Assembly: GCF_011308835.1 (NCBI RefSeq)
Contig: NZ_JAAOHY010000001.1
Span: forward strand, 124,001 to 188,000
Reading direction: 5' to 3'
DNA length: 64,000 bases
Origin: Paracoccus xiamenensis
Lineage (GTDB): Bacteria > Pseudomonadota > Alphaproteobacteria > Rhodobacterales > Rhodobacteraceae
How positions within the stretch are numbered: the first letter of the stretch is position 1; each line of letters starts with the position of its first letter. A program made the position numbers and the translations under genes. The notes beneath the pieces were generated by a model. That model was not told the DNA's origin. It did not search any database and worked only from the letters and a program-made list of their open reading frames with translations. Positions 46,423 through 55,923 of the stretch are shown here, in pieces.

Positions 46423-49326
46423 ATGTCACGCATTACGGCCGTGCTGGGCCCGACCAATACCGGCAAGACACATTACGCCATCGAACGCATGCTGGCTTAT
46501 CGCACCGGAGTCATCGGCCTGCCGCTGCGCTTGCTTGCGCGCGAGGTTTACGACCGCATCGTGAAGGCGCGCGGTCCCGGCGCGGTGGCGCTGGTGACGG
46601 GCGAGGAGCGTATCGTGCCGCCTCGCGCCCAATATTGGGTTGCCACGACCGAGGCGATGCCGGAAATCGGTGCCGAATTTGTCGCCATCGACGAAATCCA
46701 GCTTTGCGCCGATCCGCAGCGCGGCCATGTGTTTACCGAGCGCCTGCTGAATGCCCGCGGCAGTCATGAAACGCTTCTGCTGGGGTCCGACACCATGCGC
46801 CCGGCCATCGCCGCACTGGTGCCGGAAGCGCAATTCATGCGGCGCGAACGGTTTTCCACGCTCAGCTGGGCCGGGTCAAAGAAGATCAGCCGGATGCCGC
46901 CGCGCTCGGCCATTGTCGGCTTCTCGGTCGATGACGTTTACGCCATTGCCGAGCTTCTGCGCCGCCAGAAGGGCGGGGCTGCGGTGGTCATGGGCGCGCT
47001 GAGCCCCCGCACCCGCAACGCCCAGGTCGAGATGTACCAGTCGGGCGAGGTCGACCATCTGGTCGCCACCGATGCCATCGGCATGGGGCTGAACCTCGAT
47101 ATCAAGCATGTCGCCTTTTCTTCGACCGAGAAATTCGACGGCCGTCGGATGCGCCCGCTGTTCCCGCATGAAATGGGCCAGATCGCCGGCCGCGCCGGGC
47201 GCCACACCGAACCCGGTACTTTCGGCGTTACGGGTGAGGCATCGCCGCTGGACGATGGCCTGATCGCCGCCATCGAAAACCACCGTTTCGCGCCGATCAG
47301 CCGGCTGGTCTGGCGCAATTCTCGGCTGGAATTCGGCACCATGGACCGGCTGATTGCCAGCCTGGAAGCGCCGTCCGACAGCGAATGGCTGATGCGCGGG
47401 CGCGAGGCGGACGATCTGGTCGCGCTTAAAACCCTGCGCGAAATGCCCGAAATCCGCGACCGCGTGACCACGCCCGCCGATGTGCGGCTGCTGTGGGATG
47501 TGTGCCGAATCCCCGATTTCCGCAGTATTTCACCCGCTGAACATACCAGTCTGCTGCTACGCATCTTCACCTTCCTGCAGGAAGGCGGCATCCCCAATGA
47601 CTGGCTGCAACGCGCCATCGAACGGATCGACCGAACCCAGGGCGACATTGACGCGTTGTCAAAGCGGCTGGCCTTCATCCGCACATGGACCTATGTCGCT
47701 CAGCGCTCTGGCTGGGTTAATGACGAAACATATTGGCGCGAGGCGACGCGCACGGTAGAAGACCGCCTGTCAGACGCGCTGCACGCGGCGCTCACGCAAC
47801 GATTTGTGGACCGGCGCACGTCAGTGTTGATGCGCCGGCTCAAGCAGAAGGAGACCCTCGTGGCCGAGGTGAACGACAAGGGTGAAGTCAGCGTCGAGGG
47901 CGAATTCGCCGGGCGGCTGGAAGGATTCCGCTTCCGGGCCGATACGACCCAGAATCCCGACGAGGCGCGGATGCTGAACCGCGCCGCCTATGAGGCGCTG
48001 CGCCCTGAATTCCATCTGCGCGCGGATCGTTTCTATAACGCGCCCGATACCGAACTGGATTTCACCGAACAGGGCGGCCTGATGTGGGGCAATGCCGCGG
48101 TCGGCAAGCTGGTCAAGGGCAGCGATCCGATGAAGCCGGGCATCGAGGCCTTCGTTGACGAAGAAGCCGGCAGCGACATCGCCGAAAAGGTGAAGCGCCG
48201 CCTGCAGCATTTCATCGACCGCAAGACCGCAACCCTGTTCGAACCGTTGCTGGCCATGTCCCGCGACGAGGCGCTGACCGGGCTGGCCCGCGGCTTCGCC
48301 TTCCGGTTGGTCGAAAATCTGGGCATAATCCGCCGCGAGGAAGTCGCGGCCGAGGTCAAGGATCTGGATCAGGACGCGCGCGGCCTGCTGCGCAAGCATG
48401 GCGTGCGCTTTGGCCAGTTCACCATCTTCATGCCCGCCGTGCTGAAACCCGCGCCGACCCGGCTGCGGCTGGTGCTGTCGGGCCTGTGGGACGGTCTGGA
48501 CGAATTCCCCGAAAGCCCGCCGCCCGGTCTGGTGACGATCCCGAACCTGCCCGATGTGCCGGTCCGCACCTATACTTTGTCGGGTTACCGCCCGGCCGGC
48601 GACCGCGCCATCCGCATCGACATGCTGGAACGCCTGGCCGACATGCTGCGCACTCAGGACACCCGCGCCGGTTTCGAGGCGAATGCAGACATGCTGTCGA
48701 TTACCGGCATGACGCTTGAACAGTTCGCGAACCTGATGGAAGGCCTCGGCTATGCCGCCGAGAAGGGTGAGCGGGTGAAAACCCGCGCCGAAGCCGCCCC
48801 TGTTGCCGCGCCCGAGACCCCTGCCGAGGTCGATCACGAGCATCCCCTGACCGAGGAAGAATCGGTTCTCGCCGCCGAGACCCGCGCCAAATGGGAAGCC
48901 GAACAGGCCGAGAAGAAAAAGGCCGAGGCTCAGGCTGACACTGCGGGCGAGGCCGCTGACGCGACCGAGGCCGGGGCTGAAAGCACCGAAGCCGCGCCCG
49001 AGATGGAGGTTTTCTATACCTTCCGCTGGGCCCCACGTCCGCGCAATCCGCGCCCGCAGGGCGACCGCCGTCCGCGTCAGGACCGTGGCAACCTACAAGC
49101 GCGCGGCCCGCGTGCCGACGGTGAAGGGCAGGGCGAGGGCGCACGTCAGGGCAAGAAGCCTCGGGGTGATTTCAAGGGCAAGCCCAAGGGCGGCAAGCCG
49201 CGCGGCAAGGATGACCGGAACGACCGGCCCAAGAATTTCAGCTCTCGCCCGCCGCGCGCCGAAAAGCCGATCGACCCGGACAACCCCTTCGCGGCGGCGC
49301 TCGCTGGGCTGATCAAGAAGGATTAA
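46423..49326 (+). CDS. SUV3-like ATP-dependent RNA helicase
   Basis: A 967-residue helicase. Walker A is GPTNTGKT at 9-16, and the Walker B region FVAIDEIQLC follows. Helicase motif VI reads MGQIAGRAGRHTEPG. The core to about residue 350 matches the mitochondrial RNA-degradation helicase SUV3, an alphaproteobacterial trait. The middle is helical and the end (about 780-967) is low-complexity, first acidic/Ala-rich, then very rich in Arg, Gly, Pro and Lys, suggesting RNA binding. A role in RNA decay is inferred. Confidence 0.87.
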   Translation: MSRITAVLGPTNTGKTHYAIERMLAYRTGVIGLPLRLLAREVYDRIVKARGPGAVALVTGEERIVPPRAQYWVATTEAMPEIGAEFVAIDEIQLCADPQRGHVFTERLLNARGSHETLLLGSDTMRPAIAALVPEAQFMRRERFSTLSWAGSKKISRMPPRSAIVGFSVDDVYAIAELLRRQKGGAAVVMGALSPRTRNAQVEMYQSGEVDHLVATDAIGMGLNLDIKHVAFSSTEKFDGRRMRPLFPHEMGQIAGRAGRHTEPGTFGVTGEASPLDDGLIAAIENHRFAPISRLVWRNSRLEFGTMDRLIASLEAPSDSEWLMRGREADDLVALKTLREMPEIRDRVTTPADVRLLWDVCRIPDFRSISPAEHTSLLLRIFTFLQEGGIPNDWLQRAIERIDRTQGDIDALSKRLAFIRTWTYVAQRSGWVNDETYWREATRTVEDRLSDALHAALTQRFVDRRTSVLMRRLKQKETLVAEVNDKGEVSVEGEFAGRLEGFRFRADTTQNPDEARMLNRAAYEALRPEFHLRADRFYNAPDTELDFTEQGGLMWGNAAVGKLVKGSDPMKPGIEAFVDEEAGSDIAEKVKRRLQHFIDRKTATLFEPLLAMSRDEALTGLARGFAFRLVENLGIIRREEVAAEVKDLDQDARGLLRKHGVRFGQFTIFMPAVLKPAPTRLRLVLSGLWDGLDEFPESPPPGLVTIPNLPDVPVRTYTLSGYRPAGDRAIRIDMLERLADMLRTQDTRAGFEANADMLSITGMTLEQFANLMEGLGYAAEKGERVKTRAEAAPVAAPETPAEVDHEHPLTEEESVLAAETRAKWEAEQAEKKKAEAQADTAGEAADATEAGAESTEAAPEMEVFYTFRWAPRPRNPRPQGDRRPRQDRGNLQARGPRADGEGQGEGARQGKKPRGDFKGKPKGGKPRGKDDRNDRPKNFSSRPPRAEKPIDPDNPFAAALAGLIKKD

Positions 49327-49330
49327 GCGG

Positions 49331-49933
49331 ATGCGCTGGCTGAGCCCCGAAGATCTGTCGCAGATTTACGGGGCCCCGGCGCCCGCCGCCACCCGCAAGG
49401 TCGCGGACCACCTGACCGACGCATACCGCGCCCATATCCAACGGGCGCGGTTTTGCATTCTGGCCACTGTCGGCCCCGAAGGGACCGATGCCAGCCCGCG
49501 TGGCGATGATGGCCCGGTGGTGCGCGAGTTGGACCCGCAGACGCTGGCGCTACCGGATTGGCGCGGCAATGATCGCATTGACAGCCTGGCGAATATCGCC
49601 CGTGATGACCGCACCAGCCTGATGTTCCTTGTGCGCGGCTCCGCCAACGTGATCCGCATCAACGGCCGCGCCCGCATCACTGACGACCCCGGCCTGCGCG
49701 CCAGCTTCGCACATGAGGGCAAGGAACCCCGCACCGTGATCGTCCTGCGGATTGCCGAGGTCTATTTCCAATGCGCCCGTGCCGTGATCCGCGCAGGCCT
49801 TTGGACGGGCGAGGATGACAGCGCCGGCCTGCCCACCCCCGGCCAGATCCTGGCTGACCTGACTGCGGGGCAGGTTGGCGGCGAAAGCTATGATATCGAA
49901 TGGCCCGAACGGGCCGCGCGGACCATGTGGTAA
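49331..49933 (+). CDS. Pyridoxamine 5'-phosphate oxidase-fold FMN protein
   Basis: A 200-residue flavin-binding split-barrel protein. FCILATVGPEGTDASPRGDD is the FMN-site strand and GNDRIDSLANIARDDRTSLM is typical of this subfamily. The C-terminal WPERAARTMW is conserved-looking. Usual roles are flavin- or F420-type reduction of small molecules; substrate unknown. It starts 4 bases after the helicase. Confidence 0.82.
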   Translation: MRWLSPEDLSQIYGAPAPAATRKVADHLTDAYRAHIQRARFCILATVGPEGTDASPRGDDGPVVRELDPQTLALPDWRGNDRIDSLANIARDDRTSLMFLVRGSANVIRINGRARITDDPGLRASFAHEGKEPRTVIVLRIAEVYFQCARAVIRAGLWTGEDDSAGLPTPGQILADLTAGQVGGESYDIEWPERAARTMW

Positions 49934-49952
49934 CGCTCTTTCATTCTGGCAC

Positions 49953-49983
49953 AAATATCCCGGGGTCTGGGGCAGCGCCCCAG
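49953..49983. repeat. Intergenic repeat, copy 1 (AAATATCCCGGGGTC type)
   Basis: AAATATCC-CGGGGTC followed by the hairpin CTGGGGC-AGC-GCCCCAG. An inverted related copy is at 54095-54131. Such elements sit just after genes and can fold as 3' hairpins. Confidence 0.5.
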
Positions 49984-49995
49984 TCGGGCCGGAGC

Positions 49996-50027
49996 AAATA
50001 AAAAGGGCCGCCCCGAAGGACGGCCCC
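49996..50027 (-). terminator. rpsD terminator
   Basis: On the minus strand: GGGCCGTCC-TTC-GGGGCGGCCC (one bulge), followed by TTTTTATTT. A clear intrinsic terminator about 20 bases after the rpsD stop. Confidence 0.8.
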
Positions 50028-50048
50028 TGAAAATCCGATCCGAAAGGA

Positions 50049-50669
50049 TCAGTTCTTCGCGTAGTATTCGACGACCAGGTTCGGCTCCATCACGACGGCA
50101 TAGGGCACGTCGCCAAGCGCCGGGGTGCGCACGAAGGTCGCGGTCAGTTTGTTGGTGTCGACTTCCAGATAGTCCGGAACGTCGCGTTCAGCCAGTTGCA
50201 CGGCTTCCAGCACGATCGCCAGCTGCTTCGAGCGGTCGCGGACAGCGATCACGTCGCCTTCCTTGACGCGATACGAGGCGATGTTCACGCGCTTGCCGTT
50301 CACGGTCACGTGGCCGTGGTTCACGAACTGGCGGGCGGCGAAGATGGTCGGCACGAATTTCGCGCGGTAGACGACGGCGTCCAGGCGACGCTCCAGCAGA
50401 CCGATCAGGTTTTCACCGGTATCGCCCTTGACGCGCTCGGCCTCGGTGTAGATGCGGCGGAACTGCTTTTCGGTCAGGTCGCCATAGTAGCCCTTCAGCT
50501 TCTGCTTGGCGCGCAGCTGGGTCCCGAAGTCCGACAGCTTGTTCTTGCGGCGCTGACCGTGCTGGCCGGGGCCATATTCGCGGCGGTTGACCGGCGATTT
50601 GGCGCGGCCCCAGATGTTTTCGCCCATACGGCGGTCGATTTTATACTTGGCAGACGTGCGTTTGGTCAC
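50049..50669 (-). CDS. rpsD: 30S ribosomal protein S4
   Basis: A 206-residue ribosomal protein that nucleates 30S assembly. The S4 domain is at about 95-160 ([34 protein letters not shown]). There are no cysteines, so this is the zinc-free form. It is monocistronic here with a terminator, not in the alpha operon, as is common in alphaproteobacteria. The 170-base upstream region to 50838 should carry its promoter. Confidence 0.97.
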   Translation of the reverse strand: MTKRTSAKYKIDRRMGENIWGRAKSPVNRREYGPGQHGQRRKNKLSDFGTQLRAKQKLKGYYGDLTEKQFRRIYTEAERVKGDTGENLIGLLERRLDAVVYRAKFVPTIFAARQFVNHGHVTVNGKRVNIASYRVKEGDVIAVRDRSKQLAIVLEAVQLAERDVPDYLEVDTNKLTATFVRTPALGDVPYAVVMEPNLVVEYYAKN

Positions 50670-50838
50670 GGCTGATCTCCTTTTGTGTGTTTCAAAAGGG
50701 CGTTGTCCTTTGGGATTTCCCCCGACAGGCTTCCCCTTGCGGGGTCCACCAACACCAATGAAGCGGCGCTTATAGCCGGGCTGGGGGCAGAGTCAACAGG
50801 TCTTGCCGCAATGCGGAAAGACCGGCAGAAAGGCAGGC

Positions 50839-51636
50839 ATGAAACAGATCATATGCATCAAATGGGGCGCGAAATACGGCCCCGAATACGTGAACCGCTT
50901 CTATAACATGGTGGCGCGCAATATCACGCCGCCCTTCCGGGTGATCTGCTTCACCGACCAGACCGAGGGCATGGATCCCCGGATCGAGACCCGGCCCCTG
51001 CCGGAACCCGATTTCGTCATGCCGAAGAACACGCCCGGCAAATGGCCGAAATCGCAGCTTTGGGGCGATCTGGGCGACATTACCGGCACGGTGCTGTTCA
51101 TGGATCTGGACGTCATCATCACTGGCAACATCGACGCGTTTTTCGACTATGGCGATCCGTCGGACACGATTACGGCGAAAAACCCGAATACGCCGTTCGA
51201 ACGTATGGCCCAGACCTCAATCTATCGGATGCAGGTGGGCAAGCTGAAGCCGATGCAGGAACAATTCCGCGCCGATCCTCAGGCGATGGCGGACAAGTAT
51301 CGCTATGAACAGCGCTTCGTCACCCATAACGCACCGGGTGGGGTCAAGTTCTGGCCGCGCGGCTGGGTCAGCCATTTCCGGCTGAACTGCATCCCGCCCT
51401 TTCCGCTGAATTACGTGATCCCGCCGCGCATCCCCAAGGGGACCAAGGTGGTGATCTTCGCCGGGCACCTGAACCCCGACGATGCGGTGCTGGGCCAATG
51501 GTCAAAGCACGATCCCGTCCGCACCCCCGGCGACCACCTGAAGGCCACCTTTGACGGTCGCCGCCGCGAAAGCCTGTCGAAGCATCTGCGGCATTTCTAT
51601 CTGCCTGCTTCGTGGATCGCAGAAAAATGGCGCTGA
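50839..51636 (+). CDS. Glycosyltransferase-like protein (paralog B)
   Basis: A 265-residue protein of the same family as that at 35941-36720: KQIICIKWGAKYGPEYVNRF, VICFTDQTEG, DxD in LFMDLDVIITGN, and FWPRGWVSHFRLNC. The C-terminal 45 residues extend beyond paralog A. The ATG at 50839 has an AGGCAGG site. It is convergent with the GT8 gene, with stops one base apart. Confidence 0.72.
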   Translation: MKQIICIKWGAKYGPEYVNRFYNMVARNITPPFRVICFTDQTEGMDPRIETRPLPEPDFVMPKNTPGKWPKSQLWGDLGDITGTVLFMDLDVIITGNIDAFFDYGDPSDTITAKNPNTPFERMAQTSIYRMQVGKLKPMQEQFRADPQAMADKYRYEQRFVTHNAPGGVKFWPRGWVSHFRLNCIPPFPLNYVIPPRIPKGTKVVIFAGHLNPDDAVLGQWSKHDPVRTPGDHLKATFDGRRRESLSKHLRHFYLPASWIAEKWR

Positions 51637-51637
51637 A

Positions 51638-52600
51638 TCAGGGGTTCAGAAGCGTATATTCATCCGGGAAGCGGGCAAGGTAATCCAGCATCGGCCCCGC
51701 CGCCATCCATTGTTTTGCGAGGGTCTTGCGCAGATCTCCTCGGGTCGGCCAGTGGCGGCGGTCCAGCCCGCTGCCCCTTTGCGCATCTGGGAAATGCTTG
51801 GGCAGGATGCGGGAAAAGTCTTCGCGCAGCCGCATCGGCACGCGGCCATCGGCGCTGTCGAGCCAAGGCTTATGCGGGCCGATGAAGTGGATGATGCAGG
51901 GATCCGCCATCGACATCAGATGCGAGGATGACCAGGTGAACTGCCAGTTCCACAGAGGGCTGATCTCGGCCCAGTCGCCGTAGAGCATGCCGTTCATCAG
52001 CGCCTGATCGCGCCCGAGGCCCGCCAGATGATCGCGGGCGAAGCTTTCCGCCTTGGCGGACCAGCCTGCCTCGGCCCATCTTTCCGTATCGACCATGACC
52101 ACGCCGGCGTTGAAATAAGGCGCGGCGGGGCGGCGCAGCGTCTTGAACTCGCGCACCAGTTTTTTCGGGTTACGCCATTGCCGGTTATCGCGCACCGCTG
52201 CAACCGCATGGCCCAGCATATCGGTCCGCAGAAGCCGCCCCGGATCGCCGCGTTCGAAGATAACATCGCTGTCCAGCACCAGAATGCGGCGATAGATGCC
52301 GCGCAGGGCGCGGGCAAGGAACAGCTCCATATAGGTGGCGATGGAGCGGCGGGCATCGGTCGGCAGCGCGTCCAGAATATCGGTGTCGACCGCCGCCACA
52401 TGGGCGATGCCGGCGTCGCGCAGGATGGCGGGCAGCTCCAGCGGCTCTGGTCCACCGATCAGCACGTCATACTCGCCGCGCCCGGCCAGTTGCAGCGCCG
52501 GAATGGCGGCGTAGGGCAGGTAGTTGGCATCGCAGGCGACGATCACCGCCACATCGTGTCGCGGCGTGAAGCCGGGCGTGAAGATCGGGTCTGCGCTCAT
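51638..52600 (-). CDS. Glycosyltransferase family 8 protein
   Basis: A 320-residue retaining glycosyltransferase. The DxD site is RRILVLDSDVIFE, PYFNAGVVMVD follows, and the GT8 signature is IIHFIGPHKPWL near residue 240. It resembles LPS or glycogenin-type galactosyl/glucosyltransferases. The start is uncertain: ATG at 52600 or at 52612; neither has a strong ribosome binding site. An open frame extends into proS on the other strand but is not real coding. Confidence 0.85.
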   Translation of the reverse strand: MSADPIFTPGFTPRHDVAVIVACDANYLPYAAIPALQLAGRGEYDVLIGGPEPLELPAILRDAGIAHVAAVDTDILDALPTDARRSIATYMELFLARALRGIYRRILVLDSDVIFERGDPGRLLRTDMLGHAVAAVRDNRQWRNPKKLVREFKTLRRPAAPYFNAGVVMVDTERWAEAGWSAKAESFARDHLAGLGRDQALMNGMLYGDWAEISPLWNWQFTWSSSHLMSMADPCIIHFIGPHKPWLDSADGRVPMRLREDFSRILPKHFPDAQRGSGLDRRHWPTRGDLRKTLAKQWMAAGPMLDYLARFPDEYTLLNP

Positions 52601-52738
52601 CAGGGCCTGCATGTTCGGCGGGGTGCTGGCAGCGTTTCTGTCACAGCGCGCCCGCGTGCTCAAGCCGGGCAACATTTCCTTGCGGGGCGGCGGGGCATGG
52701 GCTAACCCGATGCGAAATCTGCAATTGAAGGCATTCCC

Positions 52739-54091
52739 ATGCGTCTGTCGCGCTATTTTCTGCCCGTCCTGAAGGAAACCCCGTCCGAGGCCCAGATCGC
52801 CAGCCACCGGCTGATGCTGCGCGCCGGCATGATCAAGCAGCAATCGGCAGGGATCTATTCCTGGCTGCCGCTTGGCTTCAAGGTGCTGTCCCGGATCGAG
52901 CAGATCGTGAACGAGGAACAGCAGCGCGCGGGCCATATCCCGCTGCTGATGCCGACGCTGCAATCGGCGGATCTGTGGCGCGAAAGCGGCCGCTATGACG
53001 CCTACGGTGACGAGCTGCTGCGCGTCACCGACCGCCACAAGCGCGACATGCTGTATGGCCCCACGAACGAGGAGATGATCACCGACATCTTCCGCAGCAA
53101 TGTGAACAGCTACAAGGACCTGCCGCTGACGCTGTATCACATCCAGTGGAAATTCCGCGACGAGATCCGCCCGCGCTTCGGCGTCATGCGCGGGCGCGAA
53201 TTCCTGATGAAGGACGGCTATAATTTCGACCTGACCAAGGACGCGGCACTTCACGCCTATAACCGGCATCTGGTCAGCTATCTGCGCACCTATGAACGTA
53301 TGGGCCTGCAGGCGATCCCGATGCGCGCCGATTCCGGCCCGATCGGCGGCGACGATACGCACGAATTCCTGGTGCTGGCCGATACCGGCGAATCGGAAGT
53401 CTTCTATGACAGCGAGATCACCGATCTGCGCTTCGGCAACCGCCACATCGACTATGACAGCGTCGAGGAATGCCAGGCAGTGCTGGACGAGTTCACCAGC
53501 CGCTATGCCCGCACCGACGAAACCCATGATGAGGCGGCTTTCGCGCAGATCCCCGAAGAACGCCGCCGCACCGCACGCGGCATCGAGGTCGGCCAGATCT
53601 TCTATTTCGGCACCAAATATTCCGAACCGATGGGCGCCACCGTCGTCGGCCCCGACGGGCAGCGCACGCCCGTCCATATGGGCAGCCACGGCATCGGCGT
53701 CAGCCGCCTTGTCGGCGCCATCATCGAAGCGAACCACGACGACAAGGGCATCATCTGGCCCGAGGGGGTGACCCCCTTCCATGTCGGCATCGTGAACCTG
53801 AAACAGGGCGACGCTTCCGTCGATTCCGCCTGCGAGGCGCTGTATCGCGAACTGACGGCGCAGGGCATGGAAGTGCTTTATGACGACCGCGACGAACGCG
53901 CGGGCGCGAAATTCGCCACCATGGACCTGATCGGGCTGCCCTGGCGGATCACCGTCGGCCCGCGCGGCTTGCAGGCGAACAAGGTCGAACTGACTTCGCG
54001 CCGCAGCGGCGAATCCGAGGAATTGTCGCCCGCCGATGTCGTCCTGCGGCTGGGACAGATCTATCAGCCGGTCTTTGACGCGGCGAAGTGA
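52739..54091 (+). CDS. proS: Prolyl-tRNA synthetase (short alphaproteobacterial form)
   Basis: A 450-residue class II synthetase. Motif 2 is visible around [20 protein letters not shown] and motif 3 as [16 protein letters not shown]. The C-terminal anticodon domain is [12 protein letters not shown] onwards. It lacks the editing (INS) insertion found in the roughly 570-residue bacterial enzyme, as usual in alphaproteobacteria, so mischarged Ala-tRNA(Pro) would need a trans editor. Confidence 0.96.
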   Translation: MRLSRYFLPVLKETPSEAQIASHRLMLRAGMIKQQSAGIYSWLPLGFKVLSRIEQIVNEEQQRAGHIPLLMPTLQSADLWRESGRYDAYGDELLRVTDRHKRDMLYGPTNEEMITDIFRSNVNSYKDLPLTLYHIQWKFRDEIRPRFGVMRGREFLMKDGYNFDLTKDAALHAYNRHLVSYLRTYERMGLQAIPMRADSGPIGGDDTHEFLVLADTGESEVFYDSEITDLRFGNRHIDYDSVEECQAVLDEFTSRYARTDETHDEAAFAQIPEERRRTARGIEVGQIFYFGTKYSEPMGATVVGPDGQRTPVHMGSHGIGVSRLVGAIIEANHDDKGIIWPEGVTPFHVGIVNLKQGDASVDSACEALYRELTAQGMEVLYDDRDERAGAKFATMDLIGLPWRITVGPRGLQANKVELTSRRSGESEELSPADVVLRLGQIYQPVFDAAK

Positions 54092-54094
54092 AGG

Positions 54095-54131
54095 CCGGGG
54101 GCTGCGCGCCCCCGGACCCCGCGGGATATTT
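54095..54131. repeat. Intergenic repeat, copy 2, inverted
   Basis: Hairpin CCGGGGG-ctgcgcg-CCCCCGG followed by ACCCCGCGGGATATTT, the reverse complement of the pattern at 49953-49983. It sits 3 bases after proS. Confidence 0.5.
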
Positions 54132-54143
54132 TCGCCAGAATGA

Positions 54144-54174
54144 AAATAGCCCGCAGTTTTGCTGCGGGCTATTT
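54144..54174. terminator. Bidirectional terminator between proS and hisG
   Basis: AAATAGCCCGCAG pairs perfectly with CTGCGGGCTATTT (13 bp) around TTTTG. It serves the two converging genes. Confidence 0.85.
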
Positions 54175-54193
54175 CGTGTTCCGGCGTCGACTG

Positions 54194-54865
54194 TCAGGCC
54201 TGCAGTTGCGATAGAAAGCGGTCGATCTCGGCCTGGTCGCCCTGAAGCGAGGCAAACAGCGTTGCCTGGCTGGCGTGGATCAGCGCGTCGGGCAGGATCT
54301 TCAGGTGATTGGCGCGCAGCGTCTCGCCCGAGGAGGTGATGTCGGCAATCGCCTCGGCGGTCAGATTGGCGACGGTGCCCTCGGTCGCGCCCTGGCTGTC
54401 GACGAGCTGGTAGTCGGCGATCTCATGTTCGGCAAGGAAAGCCCTGACGAGACGGTGATATTTTGTGGCGACGCGCATCCTGAAGCCGTGATCGGCGCGG
54501 AACTGGCGGGCGATGGCCGCGAAATCGTCGAGGTTCTCGCAATCGCGCCAGCAGGCCGGAACGGCGAGGATCAGGTCGGCATGGCCAAAGCCCATCGGCA
54601 CGAGTTCCCGCACATCCGAACGCCAGCCCGCCAGCTTTTCGCGCACAAGGTCAGAGCCGGTGACGCCAAGATCGATCCGGCCCGCCGCCATTTCGCGCGG
54701 AATCTCGCCCGCCGACAGCAGCACCAGCGACAGGTCCGCGCCCTCGACCCGGCCGGCATATTCGCGGTCCGATCCGGCGCGCGACAGTTTGATGCCGCGG
54801 GCTTCGAACCAACCAAATGTGTCTTCCATCAGCCGCCCCTTGGACGGCACACCCAGCTTCAGCAT
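54194..54865 (-). CDS. hisG: ATP phosphoribosyltransferase, short form
   Basis: A 223-residue first enzyme of histidine synthesis (ATP + PRPP to PR-ATP). [14 protein letters not shown] begins the protein, DLGVTGSDLVRE and VDSQGATEGTVANL are typical. It lacks the C-terminal regulatory domain, so it needs HisZ, whose gene overlaps its start by 7 bases. Confidence 0.95.
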   Translation of the reverse strand: MLKLGVPSKGRLMEDTFGWFEARGIKLSRAGSDREYAGRVEGADLSLVLLSAGEIPREMAAGRIDLGVTGSDLVREKLAGWRSDVRELVPMGFGHADLILAVPACWRDCENLDDFAAIARQFRADHGFRMRVATKYHRLVRAFLAEHEIADYQLVDSQGATEGTVANLTAEAIADITSSGETLRANHLKILPDALIHASQATLFASLQGDQAEIDRFLSQLQA

Positions 54866-55923
54866 GAGGCCTCCAGTTCCGCAACAAGGCCCGGGCGGAT
54901 GATGCCGCCGACCGCCGGAATCGCGCGGCCGCGACCCAGTTGCGCGGTCAGCGCGTCATAGCGCCCGCCCGAGGCGATGGGCGGCCAGCCGGGATGCTGC
55001 GGCGCGGTGAAGGTGAAGGTCATGCCGTCGTAATACTCCATCGTCTCGCGGCCATGGCTGGCGGCAAAGTGGATGGCGGCGGGGTCAACCCCGCGCGCGG
55101 CCAGCTGGTCAAGCCGCGCAGCAAGGCGTTCGACGGCCTCGGCGATCTGGGGGATTTCCAGTGCGAGCGCGCGAAGCTGTTCCAGCGCCAAAGGCGCGGG
55201 GGCGTCGATGGCGAAAAGCCGCATCAGCCTGTCGCGCCAGATCGCGGGCAGGGGGGCGGCGTCAGGCTCGGCCTCAAGGGTGGCGATGCGGGCTTCCATC
55301 TCGCTGCCCGTGCGCAGGCCGGTCCAGGGGGCCGGGCTGGTGGGCAGGTCGCGTGCCTCGACCGGCGCCGAGAAGCGGGCGATCAGGCGGGCGAAACGGA
55401 TCGGGCGCCAGACATGGTGCAGCAAGGCCGCGCGCCGTGCGTCAGAGACTGGCAGTGCGCGAATAGCGTCCAGCAGGATATCCATGTCACCCATCGCCGC
55501 ATCGAGGCCGTAAGGTGACAGCAGGCGGTGGAACAGGGCGAAGACCTCTGCATCGGCTTCGGGGTCGCGGGCGAAGACCTCGAACCCCGCTTGCAGATAT
55601 TCATTGTCGCGCGGGTGTTCTGGTCGCGTGTCGCCGTGGTCCTGTTTGCGGAAGACCTCGCCCAGATAGCAGTAGCGCGCGGGTTCGGCGCCGCCATCCA
55701 TATGGGCCTGAACGACGGGGACGGTGAAATCGGGGCGCAGCACGACTTCGCCCCGGACCGGGTCGGTGGCCAGATAGGCGCGGGCGCGGATGTCCTCGCC
55801 ATACAGGTCCAGCAGGGTTGCGGCGTCCAGCAGGATGTCGGGCGCGACCTCGGCCGCGCCGGCATCGCGGAAGGCGACAAGGAAGCGCTGACCGATTTCC
55901 TGCTTGGCGGATTTCGCTACCAT
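54859..55923 (-). CDS. hisZ: ATP phosphoribosyltransferase regulatory subunit HisZ
   Basis: A 354-residue HisRS-like protein without tRNA charging activity in known cases; it activates short His[19 protein letters not shown] and [12 protein letters not shown] are the class II remnants, ending with [17 protein letters not shown] and AVGGIIRPG. The start at 55923 overlaps hisS by 7 bases. It sits directly after its structural relative hisS. Confidence 0.93.
   Translation of the reverse strand: MVAKSAKQEIGQRFLVAFRDAGAAEVAPDILLDAATLLDLYGEDIRARAYLATDPVRGEVVLRPDFTVPVVQAHMDGGAEPARYCYLGEVFRKQDHGDTRPEHPRDNEYLQAGFEVFARDPEADAEVFALFHRLLSPYGLDAAMGDMDILLDAIRALPVSDARRAALLHHVWRPIRFARLIARFSAPVEARDLPTSPAPWTGLRTGSEMEARIATLEAEPDAAPLPAIWRDRLMRLFAIDAPAPLALEQLRALALEIPQIAEAVERLAARLDQLAARGVDPAAIHFAASHGRETMEYYDGMTFTFTAPQHPGWPPIASGGRYDALTAQLGRGRAIPAVGGIIRPGLVAELEASC

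Noticed and set aside
52613..53782. Upstream extension of the GT8 gene into the proS region
   Set aside because: The extension is antisense to proS, and the GT8 fold begins only around the ATGs at 52600-52612.
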